DNA from: Albugo candida
Taxonomy: Eukaryota; Oomycota; Peronosporomycetes; Albuginales
Direction: 5' to 3'
Length of the DNA stretch: 64,000 bases
Assembly: GCA_040437565.1 (NCBI GenBank)
Contig: JBDOQK010000025.1
Span: 186,001 to 250,000 of the forward strand
This document shows, one piece after another, positions 33,111-43,900 of this stretch. Under the pieces are notes generated by a model. It saw only the letters and a list, made by a program, of their open reading frames with translations, ran no database searches and was not told the origin of the DNA. Each line of letters opens with the position of its first letter. The stretch's first letter is position 1. The position numbers were made by a program, and so were the translations under genes.

Positions 33111-33663
33111 CTATTTCAGTTTAACGTATATATGCGTCATGGTCTGATACTTCCTCGAACGTGTTACGTAGCACGTAAAAGTCAATAAAGTAGATCGATA
33201 CTTTGTCGGCTCTACTGATTCACGTGGTCGACACTGAGTTGTGATTGGTGAGAAAGCCACTAAATATAACCCAGTACTCAATTTGCAAGTTGATCCCAGG
33301 TCAAAGAATCCAAGAAAAGCAGCATGTTCAAAAAGAAACTGCACAAAGTATTCAAGCATATTGCTAAATTTTTCAAGAAAATCGCGCATAAATTCAAGAA
33401 GGTGGCCCATTAGCATCATTCTTCGCCATTGCGATCAAAATTCTGATAAATGACTTACATTTGGTGTTGTTCTCGAGCTCAGAAATGGTTTTGAAGTTGT
33501 CTATAATAAATAGTTGATTTGCTTTGGAGATTGGTATGCTCATTGCCTTCTTTCGTATCCTGAATTCGAAACTGCGCTCTCGCGTGTTCCAGATGATGTG
33601 AACTAGTTTAAGGTTATCGAACCTGAAACGAGGACACGATTGACTTCCACTCTTCTTCCTGCA
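33111..33663 (-). CDS. Possible small gene downstream of WDR53
   Basis: A minus-strand frame at 33675-33394 reads FDNLKLVHIIWNTRERSFEF and ANQLFIIDNFKTISELENN, reaching a perfect GTAAGT donor at about 33462. A second frame at 33419-33111 reads FMRDFLEKFSNMLEYFVQFL. Whether they belong to one transcript is unknown. No family recognised. Confidence 0.3.
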
Positions 33664-33671
33664 CAGTTTAT

Positions 33672-34775
33672 TCAAACAAGTGAAAATGAAGTAATAACGG
33701 CTGTTGTATCGGCAACATGAAGTAGTGTTTGGTGTTGACTTGTGGATATGGCATTCGGATTCGAAGAAACCGTGAGGCTCTTGACTAAATCCTTGGCAGT
33801 AAGGCTAAGTGAAGATCCATCGTGTGCGATGACGTGTTTGTAGTCGCACATGTGAATCTGAGCGTCGTTTCCGCACGAAAAAAGCCAAGGATAATCAGCA
33901 TCAGTAGAGGAGTTTGCGAAGAGCACTTGAGATACTGCAGCTCGGTGGACGCGAAGTCGCCGTAGAATTCTCCGCGCGTTGAAATCAATAATTGCTATAC
34001 TTCCATCTCCTAGTCCTGCAGCAAATGTCTTTCCTTGAGACGTAAACGCGATAGAGTAGACCAATGGAGGGTTGTACATCTGACTTGACTTTGTATCAGA
34101 TGGTGCGGTACTCCTTACCTCAGATTTTTCCAGTTGATGCATTCCAGCGTGCAAGTCTATCTTGTGTTTTAATCGACCTCGACAAAAGTCCCAAAACAAT
34201 AGATACCCGTCCATTCCACCAGATACAAGGTCCCAAGGGCTATTTGGTCGGAAGACCGCCGCAGTACAAATATTTGTATGCTGATACTGCAACGTTTTAA
34301 ACACTCTTTGCTGCTCCAAGTCATAGATCTTAACTATCCCAGAATCATCAGGAGCTGCCAAGAAACTCGAACGCCTTCCAGGATGAATATGAATAGCATT
34401 TATCTCTTCATCATTCGCCTGTAAAATCTCTTTGCTCAGACTGTCCAAAATAAGAGAACTATTTCGCAAGTCGAAGCTTAAGATTTTATTTGCCACAGCT
34501 AAATGAAGTAAAAAAGGTTCCTGGTTCGATCCGAATGCAGCGGAATTGACCCCGACAGCTTCAGGGTATACATTTCGGTCCGATATGCTGAGTCTCAAAG
34601 CTCTAATCACATTGACGCACTGCGTCGTTCGACAGGAGCGAACATCCCATAACCGACTTGTACCATCGTCACTACCGGACACCAATATATTCGGATGCTT
34701 CACATCATCCACCAAAAGTGTATTGACGCTATCACGATGACCACGAAAAGTACAATACGGAACAGTGGATGTCAT
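33672..34775 (-). CDS. WDR53: WD-repeat protein WDR53
   Basis: Single exon, 367 residues, about the length of the family (358 in humans). WD40 propeller repeats are visible: HRDSVNTLLVDDVKHPNILV ending GTSRLWDVRS; DEEINAIHIHP then DDSGIVKIYDLEQQRVFKTL; HTNICTAAVFRPNSPWDLVS then DGYLLFWDF; VYSIAFTSQGKTFAAGLGDG. The central NDEEINxxxx...DDSGxxKIxDLE block and HxNICxxxxFRP block are specific to WDR53, a putative CUL4-DDB1 substrate receptor. A WDxR-like motif is seen in repeat 1 (RLWDVRS). The start ATG is at 34773-34775. Confidence 0.85.
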   Translation of the reverse strand: MTSTVPYCTFRGHRDSVNTLLVDDVKHPNILVSGSDDGTSRLWDVRSCRTTQCVNVIRALRLSISDRNVYPEAVGVNSAAFGSNQEPFLLHLAVANKILSFDLRNSSLILDSLSKEILQANDEEINAIHIHPGRRSSFLAAPDDSGIVKIYDLEQQRVFKTLQYQHTNICTAAVFRPNSPWDLVSGGMDGYLLFWDFCRGRLKHKIDLHAGMHQLEKSEVRSTAPSDTKSSQMYNPPLVYSIAFTSQGKTFAAGLGDGSIAIIDFNARRILRRLRVHRAAVSQVLFANSSTDADYPWLFSCGNDAQIHMCDYKHVIAHDGSSLSLTAKDLVKSLTVSSNPNAISTSQHQTLLHVADTTAVITSFSLV

Positions 34776-34817
34776 TATTGTACCAAATTATTGTGCGTCA
34801 CGTTATTTTCGACAAAG

Positions 34818-36341
34818 TCAAGAAGTGCTAACCAATCGCGCGAGGTGTTTTGCTTTGGCAGCACCAATTGTAGGATCCACGCGCATGAGCGCTTCCCATA
34901 GTTCCAATGGTGCGGGACGATGAAGAAGAATATGATTTTCTGCTTTTTCTAATGACGTGTAGCAGTAATCTTGCCGGTCCTTCATGCATCGCTGCATTTC
35001 TTCTCTTTTTTGCTCAATTTGAGCTTGTATCAGCCAAAGCTGCTGCTTATAAAAGCTACTCGGCGTTTGTGTATACTCGGTGTCATCCCAATCAGTTTCA
35101 GACTCTCCTGAATGCTTATTCGACGGCCTAGCGTTATTACGGGTTGTATGCGACAATTGCCTAGCGACATCTTTGAATGCAGGCACCTCATGTTCGACCC
35201 CACAATGATGCCGACAACATGAAGTGCCAACGTGCTTCTCGTCCGTGGTACTTGCTCTACGTTCTGGTTGGTATGTAGCAGAACAAACGGTGAACATTCC
35301 AGGCGCTATCAAATCAGTTTGGATGATAGCGTGATTTCCAGTAAATTGAGTGCTAGCGTCTTTTTTCTCACGAGCCTTCTTGTCGGAATCGTATTCCCGT
35401 AGAATTATTACTCGCTTCGTAGCCTTTTTTGAACTCATTGCTACAGTGTCACTATGCGCTCCGAGTGTGCTTGTGATTTGCCTCACTACTTCGTCAGCAT
35501 TATGGTGAGATTCTACTACATCGTATTTGATCTGTTGTGTGGACTCAGCCCGGTCTTTTGCGAAAAAATTACTAATGCTGCTTGGAAGAGGACCAGGACT
35601 CGAAGGATCTTTTTCGTATTGGAATGCTTCCACACGTACGTTGTTCGAAGGAACTATCTCATTTCTGCTTTTATCTTCGTCACTCGATGTATACATGACT
35701 TTTGATTGCTGACTTTCTAATAAACTTGATACTTCAGCTCTACTAGTCTCGAGTCCAGCGGCATCAGCCTGTGAAAAGTCCATTGAATAGTCAAATGATG
35801 CATTTGATCTTCGTTCTGATTTCTCGTCGGTCGCTGGGGCATGGTCTTCCCTTTCTTCGGTACTGTGATCAACTTGACTGTTTTCCGAATCAGGATTTGA
35901 TTCAAAAGTCTCTTGCTCATATCTATCGTCATAATGATCAGATTTTTCCTGGATAGATTCATGAGATTCCCCTTCCGTATGATAGCTTTCTTGGGTCATT
36001 TCGTCTGAGTCGCTAGGCATATCGTTTATTCCATCCTTCTGCATATTCGTATCGCTAGCCAGTATATTGTCAGATACATTCGTTCGAACTTGAGTTGGCT
36101 TGCCGATTTCCCCTTCATCTAATCCATCCCCTTCGTACCCATTCAGCGAGCATTTTTCTACCTCGGACGATGAGTCATCAGCCATTACTCTATACACCTT
36201 CTCATCTTCCAAGCTGTTTCTGTGCGTGGACGCTTCTTCCGTGGCATCCTTGCATTCCATACCCGTAGTTCCGCTCTCAGGCGACTCACTAGAAACTATT
36301 TCATCGAAATCGTCTTCCTCAAATGATAAGTCGTATTTCAT
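34818..36341 (-). CDS. Acidic, mostly disordered protein with conserved C-terminal helix region
   Basis: 507 residues from the ATG giving MKYDLSFEEDDFDEIVSSES. The first 350 residues are dominated by Asp, Glu, Ser and Asn without predicted structure. A basic stretch (SSKKATKRVIILREYDSDKK), an HCG-type pair of cysteines/histidines (GTSCCRHHCGVEHE) and a C-terminal helical block (FYKQQLWLIQAQIEQKREEM; YTSLEKAENHILLHRPAPL; LWEALMRVDPTIG) follow. The HRPxPLxLWEAL part faintly recalls a domain of unknown function in vertebrate C19orf44, from memory only. It lies head-to-tail with WDR53, 43 bases apart, so the two may share regulation. Confidence 0.6.
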   Translation of the reverse strand: MKYDLSFEEDDFDEIVSSESPESGTTGMECKDATEEASTHRNSLEDEKVYRVMADDSSSEVEKCSLNGYEGDGLDEGEIGKPTQVRTNVSDNILASDTNMQKDGINDMPSDSDEMTQESYHTEGESHESIQEKSDHYDDRYEQETFESNPDSENSQVDHSTEEREDHAPATDEKSERRSNASFDYSMDFSQADAAGLETSRAEVSSLLESQQSKVMYTSSDEDKSRNEIVPSNNVRVEAFQYEKDPSSPGPLPSSISNFFAKDRAESTQQIKYDVVESHHNADEVVRQITSTLGAHSDTVAMSSKKATKRVIILREYDSDKKAREKKDASTQFTGNHAIIQTDLIAPGMFTVCSATYQPERRASTTDEKHVGTSCCRHHCGVEHEVPAFKDVARQLSHTTRNNARPSNKHSGESETDWDDTEYTQTPSSFYKQQLWLIQAQIEQKREEMQRCMKDRQDYCYTSLEKAENHILLHRPAPLELWEALMRVDPTIGAAKAKHLARLVSTS

Positions 36342-36402
36342 GGTTCTACACAACGAAGCATAGTATCAAAATTCTATTCCATTCCCACGATAGTCAATTG
36401 CA

Positions 36403-36650
36403 TCACCTGCTACTTCGTGCGTATACAGAGGCTTTCATCAAGTAATCATTTGCTTTTTCGAGAACATCAATAGTTGATCGTGCCACAAACCCTTTTTGTA
36501 ATGTTGTGGGTGTTCCACCGAGCTTCTTGCTATCATTATCATGAGCTTTCAATCCTGAATTTAGATCTTTGTACTGTTTGTACTTTTTATCACTCAACGT
36601 GACTTCCTTCTTAGATACAATCACATCTGGAATTTCAAAGTCGTAAGGGT
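36403..36650 (-). CDS. Possible small protein of about 83 residues
   Basis: A frame from the ATG of MDPYDFEIPDVIVSKKEVTL through SDKKYKQYKDLNSGLKAHDN to VLEKANDYLMKASVYARSSR. Charged and helical, composition unlike random frames, lying 3' of HADH on the same strand. It may be a separate small gene or a terminal exon of a longer transcript, since the frame is open upstream to 36741. Confidence 0.4.
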
Positions 36651-36744
36651 CCATCCTCTCTCGCGGCGTTTCAAGATGAGTACAAGAATAGAGAACAGAA
36701 CATTCATTTTTGACACGATAACAGTAAGAAACGATGGACAAACA

Positions 36745-37785
36745 CTAGCTACGTTTATCACCTTCCCACTTGTAGAATCCTTCCCCTGTTTTGCGTCCCA
36801 GCTTTCCTTCCGCTACTTTATGGCGCAGGATATCAGGAACAGTAAATGCTGTTTCATTTGGGTGGTCGCGCACCCATCCATCTAAAATATACAGCATCGT
36901 GTCCAAGCCAACATAGTCTGCCAGAGTTATAGGACCCATTGGATGACCAGTGCCATACTGCATTGATATATCGATGTCTTCTTTTGTGGCATCACCTCTT
37001 TCATATAACAGTAGTGCCTGAGATAAATATGGAATCAGTAGTCGATTCACAATAAATCCTGGAGTATCTTTGCAAGAAACAGGATGTTTGCCAATCTGAT
37101 GAACCCAGGATTTACACTTTTCAAACACATTTGAATCAGTTTTATCCGTTCTGATGACTTCCACAAGCTTCATCATCTGAACGGGGTTGAAGAAATGTAG
37201 CCCAACTACTTGAGATGGGCGGTTAGATGAATCAGCAAATGCAGAAATAGGTAAAGATGATGTATTTGATGCAAATATTGCATCCGGCTTTGTGAGCTGA
37301 TCAAGTTTTTCGTAAAACGAGCGCTTCACGTTAACATCCTCCACAATTGCCTAATACAATCAAGGTCAAGATAAATAAAATCAAACTAGTACGTTGCACG
37401 AAACCTCGATTATCAGATCGCAATCAGAAAGCTGATTCATGTCCGTTGTCGGATTGATTCGATTGAAAGTCTCTTGTGTCCGCTTCTTGGCTTCTTCCTC
37501 TGTCATCGTTCCTTTATTCACACCACGCGCGCTTATTTTATCAAGCGAGTCTCGTATGCGAATCATTCCGGTATCCAAACTCTGAGAACTCATATCAAAA
37601 GCCACGACATTAAAACCCGCGGAGGCTGCTGTTTGTGCTATTCCGTGACCCATGAGCCCCAGACCCACCATTCCCACCTTACTGATATCGTTTTTCTTTG
37701 TTGAGAATGGTAGAGAACCCAACTGTATGCGACATCGTTGTCTCGTTATGTTCTGCGGTCGCAATTTTGAGCAAAGCTGCAGCAT
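36745..37785 (-). CDS. HADH: 3-hydroxyacyl-CoA dehydrogenase, mitochondrial
   Basis: Oxidises L-3-hydroxyacyl-CoA to 3-ketoacyl-CoA with NAD+ in mitochondrial fatty-acid beta-oxidation. Exons 37785-37405 and 37350-36745 with a 54-nt intron (GTTTCG...ATTAG), phase 0, give 328 residues, near the usual 310-315 plus a presequence. The N terminus (MLQLCSKLRPQNITRQRCRI) is a typical matrix-targeting presequence. The Rossmann motif GLGLMGHGIA, NTSSLPI with the catalytic-region Ser, the active-site His in VGLHFFNPVQMMKLVE and its Glu, VSCKDTPGFIVNRLLIPY and the C-terminal domain GTGHPMGPITLADYVGLD are all intact. Confidence 0.95.
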
Positions 37786-37953
37786 TTTTAGGGACCGTAT
37801 AGGATACGATTATGATCGATATACTATAAGTAATACGTCAGTACTACATTATAGTATACTTTTCAGCTTATATATTTTTTATTACGAAGATCTCAAGCCG
37901 AAAAACTATTGTGACCGTATTTCGCTGTTAGACGTAAGAAAGAAAGGCTTCTT

Positions 37954-40900
37954 TCAGCCAATACGATGCGGATTGGCACGATCTGACTTCATCATCATTG
38001 GAGCTTGTGGAGGAACAAGAAGACGACGTAGATCTTCTGCAGAACCTTGAGTTGTGTCACCATGTGTCTCCCAAGCTCTAGATGCAATTAATAGACTGGA
38101 GATCGCTCCACCGCTACCGGGATTCGAGCTGAGAACACTTAAAAAGCGCGCCGCATAAGACTTTGTAAGCGAACTATCTCCAAGTTTTGATTTCGGAACC
38201 AAAAGCGATAACAAATTCAGTAGAGCATTTGCTAGCTGAGATTTCACCGCTGCTTTGGCAAACTGAGTGGCTGCATGAGTATGTCGCTTGAGCGGAATCA
38301 TATGTACGCACAGTAAGAGTTGCATCTCACCGGGCTCCCCGAGATAAATCTGAGGTAGAAGATTGGACAGTTCGTTCGGGTCCATTCCTTGGACCAGATT
38401 GTCGACACAGGCTGGCACGAGGCACAGGTTTCCCAGTAATTGTAAGGTGATGCGAGCAAGTTGTCCCTCTGTGGATGCATCGGGCTTTCCTAAATGATGG
38501 TATACGATTTGGAACGCGCTCTTGATATATGGAGGCACAGAGGCGGCTAGAGCGTCGATACAAGGCCCACTGAATGACAAAATGTGTAGACATTCCAAAC
38601 AACGAAGCTGTAATAACGGAGCGCATGAGAATGAAAAAGCCTGGGGTTGCGCTTCATGATCCAGAATTGACAAGAGAATCAGAATACCATCAGAATGAAG
38701 CACTTGAAAATCCATATCGCGCGTGTGTTGCAATAAGTGGCGGATCGCTGTTGCAATCGGAAGCATATGCTGTAAAAGCACAGCTTCGAGACACTGCGGT
38801 TCTGCACGCACACCAGAAATATCGTGCATTATGGCTCGCAAGAGACCATGCATAACTTGGCCGCTCACAGACTTTGCAACTTCCTCGATTGCGGTCGGAG
38901 TTGAAGACGTGGCACTCTTCTTTTGACTCGTACCCAACAAACCCGAAGTCGCTTTTTTTGCAGAGATTTTGGTACCACTGTTGTTTTCGGTCCCGGAGAC
39001 GTTCCATAACATTGGTGCGTCTTGCCCAGCGATCTGAGCCTGAACACCTTTTTGCGGATTCTCATTGAAGAAGTTGACATATATTCCTGCGACACAAAGT
39101 TCCTCTTTCTGAGCGCTATAGATGAAATGACTTGGCAGTTCAAAGACTCTGGGGGCGTTTTCTTCACTTTGATCCAAAGCACTATGAAACTCGACCGCTT
39201 CCTCCGCAATCGAAGTGAGTTCACTCCGCATACGATCCATCCACATCACATGGGGTTCCCGTACCTCACTAACGAGAACCTCTAGAAACGCAATGGGTCC
39301 AGACGAGCCAAGTATGTTGATCAGAGGTCGAGTGAAGATGGTCACGATGGTCTCTTGCATGCGTGTAACATACATCAAGATGGTTTCGTCACTAATTTTT
39401 GCGTCCAAAATCTGATGAAGTGCCATCGCCGCTTCAATGCTGTTGTGATTACGAGCTTTCCCGTCATCGGATACCTTGGAACTCTCCTCTGTGCTGTCAT
39501 CGATTATATTCTGTTCGTCGGCTGCCATCGAGTTTGTTGACACAATTTTTTCGTACGATAAACATATGAGTACGAGATACCAAAGGATACCGTGCTCTGC
39601 CAGTTGCATTGGTAACAGTTGGGCAAACTCGCCTGTGCCTTCGGCCATTTCATGAACGATTCGTAATGACAAACCAGTGGCAATGGTGGCGTTGGATTTC
39701 ACCCGTAGAAATCTGGTCAGATATGGTAAAAAGTCAAGTGATTGTGCACCAGCCGATGCGCGTGCGCTGGGCAGACTCAAGACAACCACAAGTGCTTCCA
39801 AGACCTGATTTGTTGTGAGTGTCATCGTTCCAGCTGTATCATCACATTCATACACGACTTGCAACGCGCCACAAAAAACTCGTAGTCCAAGCTTGGAGCT
39901 GCATTCATGGGCGTTGTGATCAGAGAGCTTGAGAGCCAGATTGATGACAAGAATACCACTCGAAAAATTCTCGACAAGCACTTCTTTGGTCGGTACATCT
40001 TCGGTGTCTGTGTCATTCGAGCTCTTCTTCCTCCAGGCTGGTGTAATCGTGACGTTGTTGTTATCTTGAAGCTGAACGATGCATTGTTCGAGGGATTCCA
40101 ATACAGATGATATATTTTGGAGCTTTTTTAGGCAATTGGCTTCCGGGAATCTTTTGAGTAATAGAGCTATGGCTTTATGCAATAAAATCACGTCTTTCGC
40201 GTAGACAGGTCGACAACTGCCAGGTTCGGAAGCTGATCTTCCGGACGTGAAGGATGGTGGTTGCACCCAACGATGAACCGAGTCAAGTAGAGCCTGAACA
40301 AATGCAGAAACGTCGTTGATGGGCCAATCCGGGAAGGCTTCTTCATCCAATAGATTGTGAAGGTAGTACTGATAGCACTGCAATGCGTGCACTTGAGGTG
40401 GGTACTGAATCAGTGCAGTACAAACCTCATGACCATGTTCTGTGTCTTGCGAGATTGAAAACACTCGCGTGACTGCATCCATATGACAAGCAAGAAATTT
40501 CTCAATGTAGTTGACCATTTGCGTCCGCATGTTTGAATTCCAAACCACTTCGGGATTGTTGGAATCTGAAAATAAAGCCTGAGCAAATCTTCTTGGTCCA
40601 TGACGAAGCAGTTGAGCGACCATAGACACTGGAAGTAGCCGTACAAGCCAACTTCGCATGCAAATCAATGTCAATGGATCTGGGGAGAACACACCATCGG
40701 TCGCATCCACAATCTCGGGTTTGGAATGGTTTAAATCACCTTCTTTCAAAGTGATCTTTGATTGTCGAAGATGGACATGAGACATCAACCGAGCTGCAAC
40801 CGTCATTTCATCGACATCTTGAGCATATCGGAGGAGATAATAGAACAACCCGGTCGCGTGTAGTCCTGGAATGGCAGCTTCATTATGCCGAACAAGAAGC

Positions 40901-43900
40901 CGAAGTAAGCCAAGTGTCTTCTTGAAAACGATCCTATTCTGGGCATCCAAGAGGCTGACAAGGAATCGGAGCGTCTGGTCTTCACAAAGACGGCGTTTGA
41001 TCTCACTAATTGGGCTCACTCCACAACCTTCGAAATATGTCATTCTACCATGCCGGGGAAATCGCGTATCTTGATACATACTCCCTTCTTGCTCGGAAGT
41101 ATGGCAATCAATCAGCCGACTGAGCACACTCAGGCATGTCTGCATGATCATAGATCCACTCATTGCCCCACAATGCTCGGCGACGACAGTAAATCGACTG
41201 GGTTCTTCGATGTCGGGAATGAGTGCTGGCTGTCCTTCTTCATACGATATGGGATCTATCTGATGGGAGGGGCTGCTGACTTGTTGTNNNNNNNNNNNNN
41301 NNNNNNNNNNNNNNNNNNNNNNNNNNNNNNNNNNNNNNNNNNNNNNNNNNNNNNNNNNNNNNNNNNNNNNNNNNNNNNNNNNNNNNNGGCAATCAATCAG
41401 CCGACTGAGCACACTCAGGCATGTCTGCATGATCATAGATCCACTCATTGCCCCACAATGCTCGGCGACGACAGTAAATCGACTGGGTTCTTCGATGTCG
41501 GGAATGAGTGCTGGCTGTCCTTCTTCATACGATATGGGATCTATCTGATGGGAGGGGCTGCTGACTTGTTGTACTTCTTCGGGTAAACTCTCATTGTCAT
41601 CTATTTCATCGTATTTGCCATCGACTATTTCGTCCGTTACAACGACTTGTTCTTCTTCTTCGACAACATCAGCGACGATACTACTTCCTTCATATACTTC
41701 CTCATTGTTTGTATCGACAGCGAGCATAGGCTTCACCTCATGTAACAGCTCAAGAATGATCCATACATTCTCTGGTTCACGAAGGAACCGAGCGACGTTC
41801 ACAGCGCTAGACAAAACACGATCCAGGAAGAGGACAATGTTTCCTCGTATCACAAGTGGCCACTTTCGACTGCCTTCCACTGTGCCTCCAAGTGCTGTGC
41901 GTCCAGTGATTTGGCCTCGATTTCCGACCATGCTTACACACAAGAGATGATTCAAAAACATGAGTGAGCTGAGCTCAAAGTAGTGACGCTCGTATAGCTG
42001 AATCATCACTTTTAAAACCAATAAGCGAATATCGGAGGCATCTACGTCGGTGCTTCCGGGGTCAGTATCGAACTTGCCTTCTTCAGCTAGTAGTCGATAG
42101 TATAACAATGTCATAAATTTCTCTGGTTCGTCGATGTTCTCGGTCAAAACACCGCGATCATTGAGCAGATTCGTGAGGTAGTACGGTCCAACTCTGACTT
42201 CATCCTGAAGACACTCGTAGTCAACCTGAAACTCGTTCCCATTCCATGAGATGAACCATCGAGGAACTTGCCGTCGAGCTCTTTTTGTTCGAGACTGAGT
42301 GCGATGTCCCGACTTGTTCTTTTCCAAAGGCGTGGCCTGATCCTGATTATTCCGAGTGTGGCGATTCAGATGCTGGCGCTTTTTCATATCGGTGTGACCA
42401 CTGCGTGGGGTCTTATCTGTAGCACGACTCCCTTGTACACTATCTAGAGGTCCTGAGCTGAGTTGCTCTTCTTGGGAGTCATTGTCACTATCGCTTCTGT
42501 TCATTNNNNNNNNNNNNNNNNNNNNNNNNNNNNNNNNNNNNNNNNNNNNNNNNNNNNNNNNNNNNNNNNNNNNNNNNNNNNNNNNNNNNNNNNNNNNNNN
42601 NNNNNGTCAACCTGAAACTCGTTCCCATTCCATGAGATGAACCATCGAGGAACTTGCCGTCGAGCTCTTTTCGTTCGAGACTGAGTGCGATGTCCCGACT
42701 TGTTCTTTTCCAAAGGCGTGGCCTGATCCTGATTATTCCGAGTGTGGCGATTCAGATGCTGGCGCTTTTTCATATCGGTGTGACCACTGCGTGGGGTCTT
42801 ATCTGTAGCACGACTCCCTTGTACACTATCTAGAGGTCCTGAGCTGAGTTGCTCTTCTTGGGAGTCATTGTCACTATCGCTTCTGTTCATTGCTGTACGG
42901 CGCTCCAATGTGTTGTGCTGATCATTTTCAGACCAGTCTTCGTCGCTTTGTATCGCTACATCTGATGTATCTGGATTCAGAATAAAAGCGAGGGGAACGT
43001 ACTGGGCAAATCGATGCGCGGCACTAGATAAAGAATTGGCTCCCATTTCAAGACCTCGATGTTGTTCAAGAAAAGTTCCAGTATTGAAGCCCCGATGTCT
43101 TCCCTCGTTGAAAGCAAATGGTGTGTTGCAAACTGACAAAATACTGGACACGGTTGCCTTGTCCAAGCTTTTGGATGCAGAAGTAGAGTCATTTTGGGTC
43201 CCAAGGAATGCTTCCGTGTGTTGATGTGCTAGTGTGTGAAGGAGACAATCGTAGTGCTCAGGAACGCTAAAAATATGTGCTTTGAGCGTTGTGTTCCACA
43301 GGTGATCCGTTGCCGCGATAAAAGACGGAGAGTAGATCATATCATGGCGATTTCCAGCCACCAATGGATCAGAATACAAGTAGCAGTAGTATTTTAGCCG
43401 GAACACATCCAATAACGCAAACTCCGCTTCAAGTTTACGAACCAATTCTTCGACACATTGGGGTCCCCAAATCAGATCTTTGGCTTGAAAGTTTTGCCAT
43501 AAGCGGTCGAAAAATTCAGGAAGAAGGACGACACATTTGGTAGTCTTGGCTAATCTTGATCGCGTATTGATGCCGTACATGATGACTTTGCTTCGACCGC
43601 TTTCCGTCGCATTAGTGATGTCAAATGAGCCATTATTTTCATTCATTTGGGCAGTAGAGATTGCATTCCCTGCGGTGACATAACTTCCAGCGGTAGCTGC
43701 TGCCATCGAAGAAACACCTAAAATCGTCGTCCGAGGAGGTGACGAAGTAGCAGAGACACCAGTCTGTACATCACCAGAAACGGCTTGTGCTTGCATCGAT
43801 GCTGCTGCGACTGCAGCGGATGCTTGAGCACTTGCAGCTGTGCGATCCCCATTTGTGCTTTTCATAATTGCGTCCACACTGATAGCAGGCAACGCTCGTC

